From Hygrocybe punicea (taxonomy: Eukaryota > Basidiomycota > Agaricomycetes > Agaricales > Hygrophoraceae): a DNA stretch of 64,000 nucleotides. Position numbers and translations under genes: made by a program. Of the stretch, positions 47,604 to 57,762 are shown in pieces. Below the pieces are notes generated by a model. It saw only the letters and a program-made list of their open reading frames with translations, had not been told where the DNA came from and did not search any database. Position 1 is the first letter of the stretch. Every line of letters starts with the position of its first letter. Location: NCBI GenBank assembly GCA_963556145.1, contig OY744469.1:3568767-3632766 (forward strand). Direction: 5' to 3'.

Positions 47604-47892
47604 TCGTTATGATGCCGGTGAAGCAGAGCAAGCATCAGATGATGTTAGTGTTACGAGGCCTGGCTTTGTTAGATGGCAGTTTAACTATGGTAAGGGAGAG
47701 ACACGTCTTGCACCCATATCAAACTAAACAACCTTATATCAGCTTGCCCAGACGAAGCGCATTAGCAAGATCTCATTGTCATCCCACCAGCAGGTGTCAG
47801 CTCTCGCTCTCAAGAGGAAGACATGTTACGATGAAGATGAAGAGAGGGAGGTTCAACAGATCAGAAAGAGGGTTATGGACATGTCTGTGTGA

Positions 47893-48416
47893 CGTACTAT
47901 ATCTTCATAATGTACAATACACTGTAGACCTTGCCAAGAAGTGGTGTCAAGTACAATCATGGGTTGACAAGGAGAGGTTGAAACTTCCTAAAATGCTCCA
48001 AATCCGCGTCTCGACTAATTTCAAACTCAGAAGTGAAGCAAAGCTTCAAAAGATTTATTCCCACGGTTACAATTTTGTAGTAAAGCTTATAATCAATCGA
48101 AAAGATGACCCGGCCATTTTTTGGTGGGCCCCAAAGATGATAGAATGATTCCTTATAAATAAGGACTCGTAACTATGTCTTTCGAGCAAGAGATTCTTCC
48201 ACAGAGGAGTTGATTCTCTGGAACGTGCAGTCGTGGGAACCCTTTGGAGATTGTAAAGCATACGATTTCTTAGGTCCATCCATTCCACCTCAATATCAAC
48301 TCCTTTTTTTCATTCTTGTCATCTAGTTTTGTTCCAGGGTGAGTCTCCACATAATCCTCGACCAAGAGACCTCCTTTTCCAAGATATCCAGCCACGTCCA
48401 CGAAACAGGAGCAGGA
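47893..48416. other. Flank between the split gene and the LINE; no clear gene
   Basis: An open plus-strand frame (VDKERLKLPKMLQIRVSTNF, about 47,960-48,148) runs in from the end of the previous gene but has no start or domain. A GGACTCGTAA at about 48,165 is reminiscent of an HLE tip, but no partner terminus was found. Confidence 0.35.
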
Positions 48417-48429
48417 GAGGCACACCTTT
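48417..48429. repeat. LINE target-site duplication, left copy
   Basis: GAGGCACACCTTT occurs here and again at 55,248-55,260, directly flanking the LINE. A 13-bp direct repeat is a normal size for target-primed reverse transcription. Confidence 0.85.
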
Positions 48430-48910
48430 TATTTTTATTTTTTATTTTTTTATCCAATTTATGTCCATTGGGGCGAACCCTATGTAGGACCTTACAACGT
48501 GGGCATAAAGTAAACTAAATAAAGGGGCCTTCCCTTTTCTCTGCGCCTCTGACTAGCAAGTGTGGCTCCGACGAGTAATCCCCCCGGAGTCCCAATGCGT
48601 CCTCGCATTGTTTTACTTGCCTTGTCTGACTTAATGAGGGTGCCCAGGGTAATTGGTGTGGTAGGTGCAAGTGGTCATATAACAAGTGCTTGACCGCTGT
48701 AGCGGGTGTGCACGAGGGGCTAACGCAGGTAGAAATGTATGTAAAGTGGTGCGCGTGGTGGTATGCGAGTCGTTGGCTAGTTTGGGTGACATCGAGTTAG
48801 GGGGTGGGCAGGGCAGTTGCGAAGCCTTTTGTGGGTGAGCGTAGTGTGTAGTGAGGAGCTGTAGATTGTCATGAGGGTGTCGGGAGATGAGTCTGTCAAT
48901 GAAAGGATGG

Positions 48911-49870
48911 TTAGTTGGGTTGAGGCTGGTGGGAGGGGTCACCGAATGTGGATTTAAGACTGCCCGTTCGCCCTATGTATTTTAACAGCTCGTTTGTGCC
49001 TTCTTTAGTATTGAGTAGAAATTTGAGCGAGTGGGCGTTGTGGCGGAGTTTAACATAGAGCAGGTGTCTTGGGCGGGCGTATTTTGGGCAGTCGAAGATG
49101 AAGTGGTGTATATTCTCTTCGTCGGTATCGCAATTGGGGCAGTAGGGTGTTGGCGATTTGTTTATCTTGTACAGGTAGGAGTTTAATGGGACATGACCTA
49201 TACGAAGTTGGGTTAGTAGACTGCACTGGGATCTCTTAAGTAGTTGCGTTAGTTTAAGGTAGTTTCGTAGAGGGAAAGTGGCATCGATGCGGGTGAAACG
49301 GTTGTAGTGCGGGGAGGATTCCCACTCTTCCTTCCATTGGATGTCTAGGGCTTTCTTGAATGCTAGTTTGACAGCGGAAGTGCCCTGTGGTAGGGGATTG
49401 TCGCGTAACCAGGTTGGGAGGCGTCGTTTGGAGCTGGATTGGCCTTGGGCTGCTTTTTTGGCTTCTTCGTCAGCTAGTTCGTTGCCTGCAACACCGCTGT
49501 GAGCAGATATCCATTTGAGGGTGATACTTAGCTGTGGGTGTAGGGCGATTAGGCGTGATCTGAGATCTTGGAACTCCCTGACAATGTATTGGCCTGCGTT
49601 TGATTTGATGTTGGGATGTCCCACCGCTTGGATTGTGGAGCTGCTATCGACGTAGAGGGATACTGATTGTGGATTGCGTTCTTTGCTGAGTAAGTGTAAG
49701 GCAAGGTTGCAAGCTAACATTTCAGCTTCGTAATTAGTGTGATCGTTCGAGGAGCCTAGGTGATAGCGCAGTATTTTCGGATGGGAGCGTTGTGCGTTGT
49801 AGAGGATGGCTGCCGCGCCGATGCCTCCCTCGAAACCTGAGCCGTCGGTGTAGATCTTTATATTAGATGG
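48911..49870 (-). CDS. LINE ORF2, C-terminal part: RNase H domain and zinc motif
   Basis: This part degrades the RNA strand of the RNA:DNA hybrid. It has the four acidic positions of RNase HI (YTDGSG, YEAEM, YVDSSS, NELADE) and the helper His of ISAHSGVAGN. A C-terminal CPNCDTDEENIHHFIFDC motif follows, a CCHC type common after RNase H in Tad elements. In the intact element this was continuous with the reverse transcriptase: removing the solo LTR joins TEQSD to PSNIKIYTDG. The MGYD start seen as an ORF belongs to the LTR and is not a real start. Confidence 0.88.
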   Translation of the reverse strand, partial: PSNIKIYTDGSGFEGGIGAAAILYNAQRSHPKILRYHLGSSNDHTNYEAEMLACNLALHLLSKERNPQSVSLYVDSSSTIQAVGHPNIKSNAGQYIVREFQDLRSRLIALHPQLSITLKWISAHSGVAGNELADEEAKKAAQGQSSSKRRLPTWLRDNPLPQGTSAVKLAFKKALDIQWKEEWESSPHYNRFTRIDATFPLRNYLKLTQLLKRSQCSLLTQLRIGHVPLNSYLYKINKSPTPYCPNCDTDEENIHHFIFDCPKYARPRHLLYVKLRHNAHSLKFLLNTKEGTNELLKYIGRTGSLKSTFGDPSHQPQPN

Positions 49871-49875
49871 GTCAG

Positions 49876-50289
49876 TGTCATATCCCATGCAGCTCCGCCA
49901 GATTCCGACGAACTCCGCTCCGGACTTTTCCGCCGACTTATCTTATCTTATTTTCTTCCGAACTCCGGTCCTCTTTCCGGAGTTCATATTGTCTTCACGT
50001 CTCCAAGGACATGACAATTAGTCTACCAAGTATATAAACTAGAACTACAATGTCCTGTAACTCCGTTCAGAAAATCAACTTGAGTTCCTTATTTCTTACC
50101 CACTCTCAAACTTAAGGCTTTCCCTTAAGCTCATTAGTTATCTTAGTACTTAGTCCGGAACTCCGGACTAACTCCGCTCCGTCCACGTCTTCTCAATACG
50201 ACTTAAGGCAGTAGTGAACCTACTTCAAGAGTTGACGTCTCCGCTCCTCCGAAGAACTCCGATCCTTCCGGAGTTGCACGCCTCTAACA
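49876..50289 (-). mobile_element. Solo LTR (414 bp) inside LINE ORF2
   Basis: On the plus strand it runs TGTCATATCC...CTCTAACA, with 5-bp direct repeats GTCAG at 49,871-875 and 50,290-294. On the minus strand it starts TGTTAGAGG and contains a TTATATACTTGG TATA-like box and repeated CTCCGGA motifs. Deleting the LTR and one repeat restores the LINE ORF2 frame. It is probably the remnant of a full LTR element after LTR-LTR recombination; the superfamily cannot be told from the LTR alone. Confidence 0.8.
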
Positions 50290-53271
50290 GTCAGACTGTT
50301 CTGTGCGTATCGAGCTGTCTCTGGAGTTATCAATGTGTGTGGTTAAAGGTGGATGATGGGGGCGCGATGGTGGTAAGATGGTCTCTAGGTTATCCGGGTT
50401 GATGTCGTATAGGTGTGTTAGAATGTGGAGAGGTGATTTGTGTCTGGCTACCAGACGTCTGGCGCAATGACGAAGTGGACGGTGGAGTGGGTGTGATGTC
50501 GGGAGGGTGGCTAGCCTCACCGTTGCTCGATGACAGGCTTTGTGGAGTGTGAGGTTGATCGGCAGAATACCAGCATGCATATCTAGGAGGTTTGTGGGGG
50601 AGGAGCGTAACGCGCCTGTAATCTTGAGTGTAGCCATACGCTGGGCTTTCGTGAGTTCCTTCATGGCCCTAACTGAGCCCCGCTTATTTTTGTAGCCGGT
50701 GGCCTTGTGTACCGGGGTGTACCAAATGTCAGCCGCGTACATGATTTTGGGGATGGCAACGGCGTTGTAGAGTCGTCGCATGAGTTTTAGGTTGACTCCT
50801 AGTTTAATTCTCGTTAGTCTACAGAAAAGGGTGATCCATTTTGTAGCGTTGGCCAGCGTGTGTTCGTGCTGTTCATGCCAGCGTAGTTGCTGATCAAGGA
50901 TGATGCCTAAGAATCGATGCGAGTTTATAGGTTTAATGACTGTGTTCTGCAAGGTTAGGTTGGGGCGGGTGATGTGTCGTTTCTGTGAGAAGTCAATCAG
51001 CGTGAATTTATTGGTTTCAAATCTGGAATTATGGTCTCTGGACCAGTCGTAGGCGCCATTTCGTTTATTCATTATGTTTTTGATAGCTGTGTGTGTATCA
51101 GTGAAGTTTCTCCCCTCCGCGTAGATGGCTGCGTCATCTACGAAGGCTACCGCGAGTTCATATGGACCTGTGGGTATATCAAGTAAATCAGCGTTATAGT
51201 ATAGGTATATAATCATGGATAACGGATCACCCTGTCCTATGCCGTTTACTAGTTGAATAGGGTCAGAGACGTAGTCATCGAATTTGAGGCGTGTAGATCT
51301 GTCTGAGAGTATGAGCCCAATAAGGGTGACGAGTTGTTCAGGTATGCGACGTTTTCTAAGATTGTGTAGTAGGGGGTCCGTGACGGCGTTGGGGAAGGCG
51401 CCCTCGATGTCCAGAAAGAGGATGGTGGCGACCCTTTTGTTTCTCCAAGCGTGTTTGATGCGGTTTACTAGGAGGTGCATGGAGTCGGTTGTCGAGCGGC
51501 CAGGTCTGCCGCCGAAGTGGGTTGGTGGTAGGAGTTGATGTTCCTCTGTAAGTTGGACTAGGACCTCTGTCAGTATAGATGTTAGGATTTTTGGTAGTGT
51601 GTTAAGGAGGGCGATGGGACAGTATGCTTTTGGTATATCGTAGCGGGGTTTTCCTGGTTTTCTTAGCACGCAGGTTGTGGATTCCTTCCAGCTGTCGTGG
51701 TACGTGCCTAATTCGAAGAAGGCATTGTAGATGTAGTATAGGTGATCGATAATGAGGCGGCTCGTTTCTTTGAGTACTATGTTTGGAATGCTGTCCGGGC
51801 CTGGGGCTTTGAAGGGTTTCGTCTTGTCGATGTGTTTGGAAATTTGGGCACGAGTGATGATGGGGTCGTAGTTTACTCTGGTTGGGTAGTCGTATAGCTG
51901 TGGGACGGTGGAAGTATCTGGAGGGGGGGGGAAGAAGCTCGTCGCTATTGCTTTACTTTTTTCTTTGTTTGAGGTAGCGTATTTAGTCGTGCCGTCATGG
52001 GCTTTAAACTCGAGGGTGGGTATGGCTGAGCTCCCTCCGTCTCCTCGTGGATAGTCGCTAATGGGATTTGAGATGCAGTGGTTGACTGACCATAGGGAGT
52101 AGTCGTTGGCGTCTTCTAGAAAGGCTGACCAGTGATCCTCCTTGGCTTTCATAATGGCGTTACCGTAGGTGTTTCTGGCCTGACGGTGTTCTTCATGGAC
52201 CGGATGGTAGGGTAAGGCTCTTTTTCTATAGGATTCGAAACTTAGCTTGTTTTTGGTTCTTTTTAGGTCTGATAGATTTTTGTTCCACCATCGTTTCGAG
52301 TGCGGTGTCGGTTTAGCGAGAGGCACCTCACGCTCGATGATATGTTGTATTGAGTTTGTGAGGTCTGTTATGGCGCGAATTAGTTGTTGTTTGGTAGTTA
52401 TCTTAGTCGGCCTGGGGTAGTTGAGGTGAAGATGATAGAATAGCGATTTGTGGAATGTGTCCCAGTCGGTCATAAGATAGTCGCGTGTGGGGGTTGTGTG
52501 TCGTGTGCGGGTTTGGAAGAGGAGGGTGGTAAGGATTGGGACGTGGTCAGTGCCCGTGGGGTGTTCGTCAGGTTTAGTGTCGCAGATTAGGATTGATTGT
52601 GAGGTTTTGGCTGTGCAGTAGACATTGTCGGTTCGTGTCCAATTTTTGGTGGCCATTGATTCTAGTGTGGGGAGATCTTTGGGCAGAGCCATGATCATAT
52701 CATGGCTCATCATGGCATCTATAAGGAGCTGTGCTTGGTCTAGGGCGGCGGCAGTGAAGAGATGGTGATTCCTTTCTTCATCCCATAATGGGTGGTGCCG
52801 GTTGAAGTCCCCGCACCAGATCATGTGGTCGGAGTCGTTTCGATAGAGTGTGGATGCGTTGTTTTTAGCGAAGTCGGATAGTAATGTGATGTTGTCGGAA
52901 TGTAAGCAGTCGTTATATATGTTAAAAATGGAGATATTGCCTTGTGTGTTACGAATACGGATGGCGGAGATGTCGTTGGTGCTGTGGACCTTGATTTGTT
53001 CCCAGGTAGTCGTGTCTAGTCTAGTGTTGATGAGGATAACCGAGTGGACCGTCTCGTCGATGATAAAGCGTGATGAGGGGTATATTACCCGCCAGTCATG
53101 TGTTGCTTTGGTGTTGTTGTATTTGTCGAAGTAGGGTTCTTGTAGGAGGAGTACGTCACATTTATTATATAGGTTAGAGTTGATTAAGTCCCATTGCGCT
53201 TTAGCGGATTTGTTGAGGTTGATTTGCCATATGTTTAGTCGAATCGGGTTTTCGTTGGGGTGGTCAGGCAT
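50290..53271 (-). CDS. LINE ORF2, N-terminal part: AP-like endonuclease and reverse transcriptase
   Basis: It nicks target DNA and copies the element RNA. I start it at the ATG at 53,271-53,269, which overlaps the ORF1 stop as ATGCCTGA; the longer upstream frame lies over ORF1. The endonuclease shows LLLQEPYF, WCGDFNRHHPLWD and GTDHVPIL. The reverse transcriptase shows FKAPGPDSIPN, PIALLNTLPKI, HFGGRPGRST, ILFLDIEGAFPNA, GIGQGDPLS and the catalytic VAFVDDAAI. A thumb-like part follows (IPKIMYAADIWY). YRPIALL, usual in this family, is YCPIALL here; the effect is unknown. The frame is open to the LTR junction. Confidence 0.9.
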
Positions 53272-55078
53272 GAGGCAAGGGGGGGAAGGAGTCGAGTGGT
53301 CTATTACTGAAAACGGAATAGGGTGATGGCGGGCGATCGCCCCAACCTTCTGGGGTGCGGGTTCGTGGGATGATGATGGGGGGTATGGTAGCTTCGTTCG
53401 GTGTGAATGGAAGTGTTGATTGCGTGAGGTGGGGGAGTGTGTTATGTATGGGTCTGTGCGGTTGTTGTTGTTGTTGTTGTTGTGACGTACGCGTGGGGTT
53501 GGGTCTGTTAGATGGGATGCGGTGGGTGTTGGGGTTGGGGGTGTAGTGTCTGTCTTCGGGTCTGAGCATGGGATGGTGGGAGTGTGAGTCATTGGTGGTG
53601 TTTAATGTGGCGCTTTCTGAGGGGGTGATCGCCTGCGTCCATGGATCGGCTGTGGGGTAGTATGGCATGCGGTTTTCTATGTTAGAGGCGTCTATATCCT
53701 TGCATTTTTTGATAAAGGTGGGACAGCTGCGGTCCCAGCTGGTGTGGCCGTCTTTTCTGCATGGGGTGCAGTATGGGTTGTTGCTGACGGTACAGTCTGT
53801 GGTTCGATGATTTTTGCCGCAAGTGCCGCATGTGTCTCGGGGAGCCGGACACGAGGATGCGACGTGGTTCCATAGCTGGCATCGTAAGCATCGAAGGGGT
53901 TCCCTTTTACATTTATTGGCTTTGATGCGTTTATTGCATACATATAGCCCCTTGGAGATGATGGAGTTAGCGGATTCTGGGGATGAAACAAAGAGGAATG
54001 CGTGTCCGCAGGTTTGGTTAGCTGCGCGCTTTTCTTTTGGTTTGATCCAGGTTGCTTTGATGATGGAGAGGGTGGGCAGGTCATTGGTCTCCTCTATTTC
54101 TCTTAGGTTTCGTGTGTCGTCCGGATTAAAGGTGAGGGGAATGAAGTAAGCTACGACGTTGTATGTTCGAGGTTTGATCTCTGCCCCGAAGCCAAAGTTA
54201 GTCGTAAAGCTGGATCGGCGGTCATCTTCCAGTAGCCATTTGATCAGTATATCGGAACTTGCTTCTAGTAGTATACCTCCATTGCGTAGTTTGGTTAGAC
54301 CCCGAAATTTTTGCCCATCTGGGGCTCCGATGGTAGCTAGAATCTGGTTAGCTTTTTCTATAATGCTGGCATGACTGAGCTTAGCGATGTCCTCCTGGTG
54401 GGGGGGTTTGACGTCGACGAGGATTTGTCGGGCTTGCAGGGCCTCTTTGGAGCTAATGTGTGGGTTTTTGTGGCCGGTGGGGTGAAGTTTGGGTTGGTTA
54501 ATTAATGCGTCTTTGTATGTATTGGTAGTGGATTCGATGGTGTTCATGGATTTTTGTATGTCGCAAGCAAGTTGCTGGAGCTGGGTTCTGGTAGCTTCTA
54601 AGTTGTCTTCGACCTTTTTGGTTACTTTTTCTACTATTGCGTCGATGATCGGTTCTAGGGTATGTGCGGGGGAGATGGTGGACTGTAGATGATCAGTGTT
54701 TATTTTGGTCGCGAGTTGGTCGGAAAAGGTGGACGCTTTGAGGTCTAGGTCTAGGTCGAGTAGGGCGATTGCGATCGATCTTACGGTATTGATCGCCTCC
54801 CTGTTATCAGCTAAACCATTTGCTGTGGCGAGGTGGAAGAGCATGCCGGCTAAGATAGAGGCGTCATAGACCTTATGTGAAAGGGAGGGGAACTTAGCGG
54901 ATAGGTATTCTTTAGCGTCCTCCGGGGTTTCTACGTCGTCACTGTCTTCGGTATCTTGCCTGATGTCTTTCTTTTTCCGGGAGCCCGGATTAGGACCAGG
55001 GGTTGACTTGGTGTTTGCGGGGTCCTGGTTGGTTGATTTGCCGGTGGATTTACCGCTTGTGAGTGTTGACTGTCGCAT
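53264..55078 (-). CDS. LINE ORF1: gag-like nucleic-acid-binding protein
   Basis: A 604-residue protein that would coat the element RNA. The N-terminal third is acidic and disordered (RQDTEDSDDVETPEDAKEY). A coiled-coil-like middle follows (DAIVEKVTKKVEDNLEATRTQLQQL). Next come an RRM-like stretch (KFRGLTKLRNGGILLEASS) and three zinc-knuckle-type clusters (CLRCQLWNHVASSC, CGTCGKNHRTTDC, CTPCRKDGHTSWDRSC). The Pro/Gln-rich tail includes a Gln run. The start is the first ATG of the frame (55,078), about 170 bp from the element's 5' end. The stop overlaps the ORF2 start, which suggests stop-restart coupling. Confidence 0.88.
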   Translation of the reverse strand: MRQSTLTSGKSTGKSTNQDPANTKSTPGPNPGSRKKKDIRQDTEDSDDVETPEDAKEYLSAKFPSLSHKVYDASILAGMLFHLATANGLADNREAINTVRSIAIALLDLDLDLKASTFSDQLATKINTDHLQSTISPAHTLEPIIDAIVEKVTKKVEDNLEATRTQLQQLACDIQKSMNTIESTTNTYKDALINQPKLHPTGHKNPHISSKEALQARQILVDVKPPHQEDIAKLSHASIIEKANQILATIGAPDGQKFRGLTKLRNGGILLEASSDILIKWLLEDDRRSSFTTNFGFGAEIKPRTYNVVAYFIPLTFNPDDTRNLREIEETNDLPTLSIIKATWIKPKEKRAANQTCGHAFLFVSSPESANSIISKGLYVCNKRIKANKCKREPLRCLRCQLWNHVASSCPAPRDTCGTCGKNHRTTDCTVSNNPYCTPCRKDGHTSWDRSCPTFIKKCKDIDASNIENRMPYYPTADPWTQAITPSESATLNTTNDSHSHHPMLRPEDRHYTPNPNTHRIPSNRPNPTRTSQQQQQQQPHRPIHNTLPHLTQSTLPFTPNEATIPPIIIPRTRTPEGWGDRPPSPYSVFSNRPLDSFPPLPHA

Positions 55079-55247
55079 TTCTAACTGACTGTAAGGGTTG
55101 TTTACTCTGGTATGTCTGGAAATTGTATATGATGAGTATTGGTGAGATTTTTGAAGGGGGGTGTAGGGCCTGAAGCCGCTGTAGAGGGACTCCTTTTTTC
55201 GGGGTCCCTAGGGGGTACCACGTGGTGAAGGAGCAAGAACCGTCCTC
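55079..55247 (-). promoter_or_regulatory. LINE 5' leader
   Basis: About 170 bp between the LINE's 5' end, set by the target duplication, and the ORF1 ATG. LINEs usually carry their promoter inside this leader. No specific motif was recognised. Confidence 0.5.
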
Positions 55248-55529
55248 GAGGCACACCTTTAAGGACAGCAACTTCCACTTCCTCGTTGTTGGTTACATCC
55301 TCTCTCTCAGGCTCGTCTACGCCGGTTGAGGGACTGCCGCAGCAGGTCCGCAGTAGTCTGCTAACTCTCCTTTTGACACTTGGTGAATGTAAATCATCCC
55401 GTAGATGCTGTGCAGCAGACCAAGGACATTGTCTCCGGAAAGGACAGGGACCGTTCAGCCAGTTGGGCCAGGTACCTTGGTATCTGTCATTATTCGCATT
55501 ACTCGATGCAAAGCTGAACGCTTTCTTAG

Positions 55530-56507
55530 GGATCAGGATCCTTGGAAACAGAGATGCGCGATGAGCGTGCTGCGCATCGTTCTGCCTTGATTCCTTCCCC
55601 AATACAGAACAAGGAACGAGTGAGAAGCTCCCCAATCGGACTGATTACTCGTTGACTTCTTTTCAGGCAAGCAAGGCTCCTCAGAGGTGTTGGGACATTT
55701 ACATGCAATGCTCTATCACCGGAACGACAAACCTTGTTGAAGGAGACGTCCGCAAGCCTGCAGACATCGAGGCTGCTCACATTTTCCCTCACACATACCA
55801 GGACCAAGTAAGCTGACCTCTTGAACAAAGATTCATTGCTCTGATTGGTTTATTTCGAGTGGGTATCAAATGGATGGCCGGCAACTTGCATGGATCGCGG
55901 ACCGGATGAAGACTGTTGTCACGATTTCACCGGGTATCATCAAATATGCTGTCTCAATAACATGATCCCTCTGCGCGCTGATATTCATCGCCTCTGGGAT
56001 GTGTACGAAATTGGAATTGATATCTACCTTTGTCCTAGTGTTCCCGTCTTTGGAATCTCTCTCATATATCAGTCCAACAGGACGACTATCGTGTTATCAG
56101 CTTTTCCATGGGGCGCGCATATCTTTAAGATAACTCATCTGGAAGCCAAACACCGCCCTCTCTCTGAACTCATTATGGACCATCTTGCACAAGGTGTCTA
56201 TTTGTGCTGTCTTTTCCCTGAGTCAAGGCATGCCGACCGCCAACAAAGGAGCGGTCTTGATTCCATCGCAGAAGCCATAGAGGCTCCGCTTTCCGAAGAA
56301 GACTCTGAGGATGAGGCCGCTGGCTATCTACCCACCCACATGGAACACCTGAGCCTCCATCGAAGACCGGAGGTATTGACAAGGGCACGAGCAGAGGTCA
56401 ACCAATACAAGCCAAAGGACAGGGAGCATGGCAAGGGTAAGGCCTCCTTTGAAAATTATCTCAATGTCGCCTTATCAATGTGCATTTGTACGCCCTGGGA
56501 ATGGTGA
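55530..56507 (+). CDS. HNH-endonuclease-domain protein (fungal HNH_2 type)
   Basis: Exon 1 contains the ATG at 55,554 (MRDERAAHRSALIP). An intron at 55,620-55,666 (GTGAGA...TTTTCAG) joins QNKER to ASKAPQRCWDIYMQCSITGT. A second at 55,808-55,859 (GTAAGC...CGAG) joins HTYQDQ to WVSNGWPATC. HNH motifs are AAHIFPHTY, then LNNMIPLRADIHRLWD (N and H), then YEIGIDIY. Downstream, RPLSELIMDHLAQGV is a segment I associate with the same fungal family, and an acidic stretch (PLSEEDSEDEAA) follows. HNH_2 proteins are numerous in mushroom genomes and their role is not known to me. Earlier exons may lie at 55,270-55,500 or beyond the LINE, which cut in just upstream. A donor (GTAAGG) at about 56,436 suggests the real 3' end is later. 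Confidence 0.65.
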
Positions 56508-57740
56508 AGAACTCTCTTGTCAAATTGAAGTCCCTTTTGTTTTCTTTTTGTTATGAACAGTGTAAGAAACTTGCCCAATGGTAATATAGTCAAATCGCTC
56601 TCTTATGCACAGCTCTTTGCTGAGCCGCAAGAGTGTGCAGCTTGTCTCATCTCAGCTGGATCAGTTTCGAGCCAGGGCCCTTGCTCATACCTACACAGGA
56701 TCAACCATTTCCTGAAAATGCGGCACCTGCCATGTGCCGCGTTTGTGCACGAAACATGGCCAAAACGCGGTATAATGCATGATCATTTGTACAGTTATAA
56801 CAACCTATGTGCATGACCGGAGGGCCTCTCTATCATCTCTCCGAAGCGCATATTCCATTTTCCATCAATCTCCCGCCCTTCCTCTGCATTTCTTCCACAT
56901 TAGTACTAGCTCGTGGATGTTCTGGACAATGTCGAGTCGTCAACAAACGCTGGAGCATTCCCAAACGTTCCACTCACGGTACAAACTATGTCATCGTCCA
57001 ATCCGTCTGTGTTCCTCTGTCAGACCCTGTCCTACCGCCGGCATTCTCTTCTCGCGATTCCGGGAACCAATGGAAACCTTTCCAAGAAACAGAAGTGAGA
57101 TATCTTTCATTTTGGTGACAGAATCATACCTGTCGCTGTCTGGTACCATATGCGACACCACCAGCTCACGTAGAACATTCTGGATGGGTTGTAAACAATG
57201 TTAGCACTAATATAATGAGATATAGACAGAATTCGAATTGTAGTTTTCGATCCGGTATCGATTCTGTGGCTGACATTGTATCTGCAACTGGTGTATACCA
57301 TCTTGCACGTCTTGACCGAAATTTGGAGGGCTCGAGGGGTCTGAATAAGTCAGAAGTAATTGAACACTCAGATAAGAATACGAACATGATATATTGACCG
57401 CTTTTTTGTGCTAGAAGGTGTGCCGGCCACCTGAAACTATATCTATGGACCGAAATATGTGTTGGCCGGACCTTGCATGGAAAACGGAATGTTGCAGCGT
57501 CCTGAATGACTCAGAAAGGGTCTGAGCACCAAGAGAACAACATAAAGAGAAGATGTATACTTTACTTTGGTTCCCGCGAGTGCTTCTTCGTCCCGGAGCG
57601 TGTGTGCAGATCAGGATCCAAAATTTGAAACGAGTGAATTAGGACGAAAGGAGTGGCATGCACCGAGATTTAGGTCGCGAGAGTCAGGATTTCAAACGGC
57701 TTAGACATTCGAGTAGAATTGGATGAGATATCACAGTTGG
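56508..57740. other. Downstream of HNH gene; no firm gene
   Basis: An open frame at 56,553-56,813 (LFAEPQECAACLISAGS) could be a further exon of the HNH gene, as it follows TTATGCACAG. From 56,820 to 57,740 only short frames occur, with no domain, repeat or terminus recognised. Confidence 0.35.
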
Positions 57741-57762
57741 ATTGTGGGACTTCAAATAAAGC

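Larger units (their letters stand above)
44126..47892 (+). pseudogene. Multi-exon fungal gene of unknown function, split by two HLEs
   Basis: It starts with MDEHYDFSTA and a GTAAGT donor at about 44,157. Exons follow with LDGGNTLRSITEEHVKS, then DYIAQFEVMSTMHPTRWRM (after TTTTCAG), KPEDAKFLRQFVQLTGLD, and GLGDTVDPHHTLAAMGLASG. An HLE (44,855-46,294) interrupts GLIHTGD/NQVEYFKF. A GTGAGT...CACAG intron precedes ISPANPMTFHVGDIVEVNFS. A second HLE (46,445-47,603) interrupts S/VVMMPVKQSK. The last exon (47,759-47,892) ends in RKRVMDMSV. Both HLE joints restore the frame exactly. A probable 2-bp CA duplication near 44,702 breaks the frame before TKECPNQAAIGLG. I know similar proteins as a multi-copy mushroom family without assigned function. 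Confidence 0.65.
48430..55247 (-). mobile_element. Structurally complete Tad-like non-LTR retrotransposon (LINE, ~6.8 kb incl. solo LTR)
   Basis: Read on the minus strand: a short leader, ORF1 (gag-like, zinc knuckles), ORF2 (endonuclease, reverse transcriptase, RNase H), a ~0.48-kb 3' region, and an A-rich tail of AAAAAT-type units at 48,430-48,460. It is flanked by a 13-bp duplication. The only break in its reading frames is a solo LTR between the reverse transcriptase and RNase H parts. It entered an unidentified region next to the HNH gene. Confidence 0.88.

Noticed and set aside
48165..48176. GGACTCGTAA resembling an HLE 5' tip
   Set aside because: No hairpin partner, no conserved inner sequence and no matching 3' terminus nearby.
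52850..53134. Plus-strand ORFs over the LINE (also 51,284-51,538 and 53,814-54,149)
   Set aside because: Antisense shadows of ORF1 and ORF2, whose motifs are unambiguous on the minus strand.
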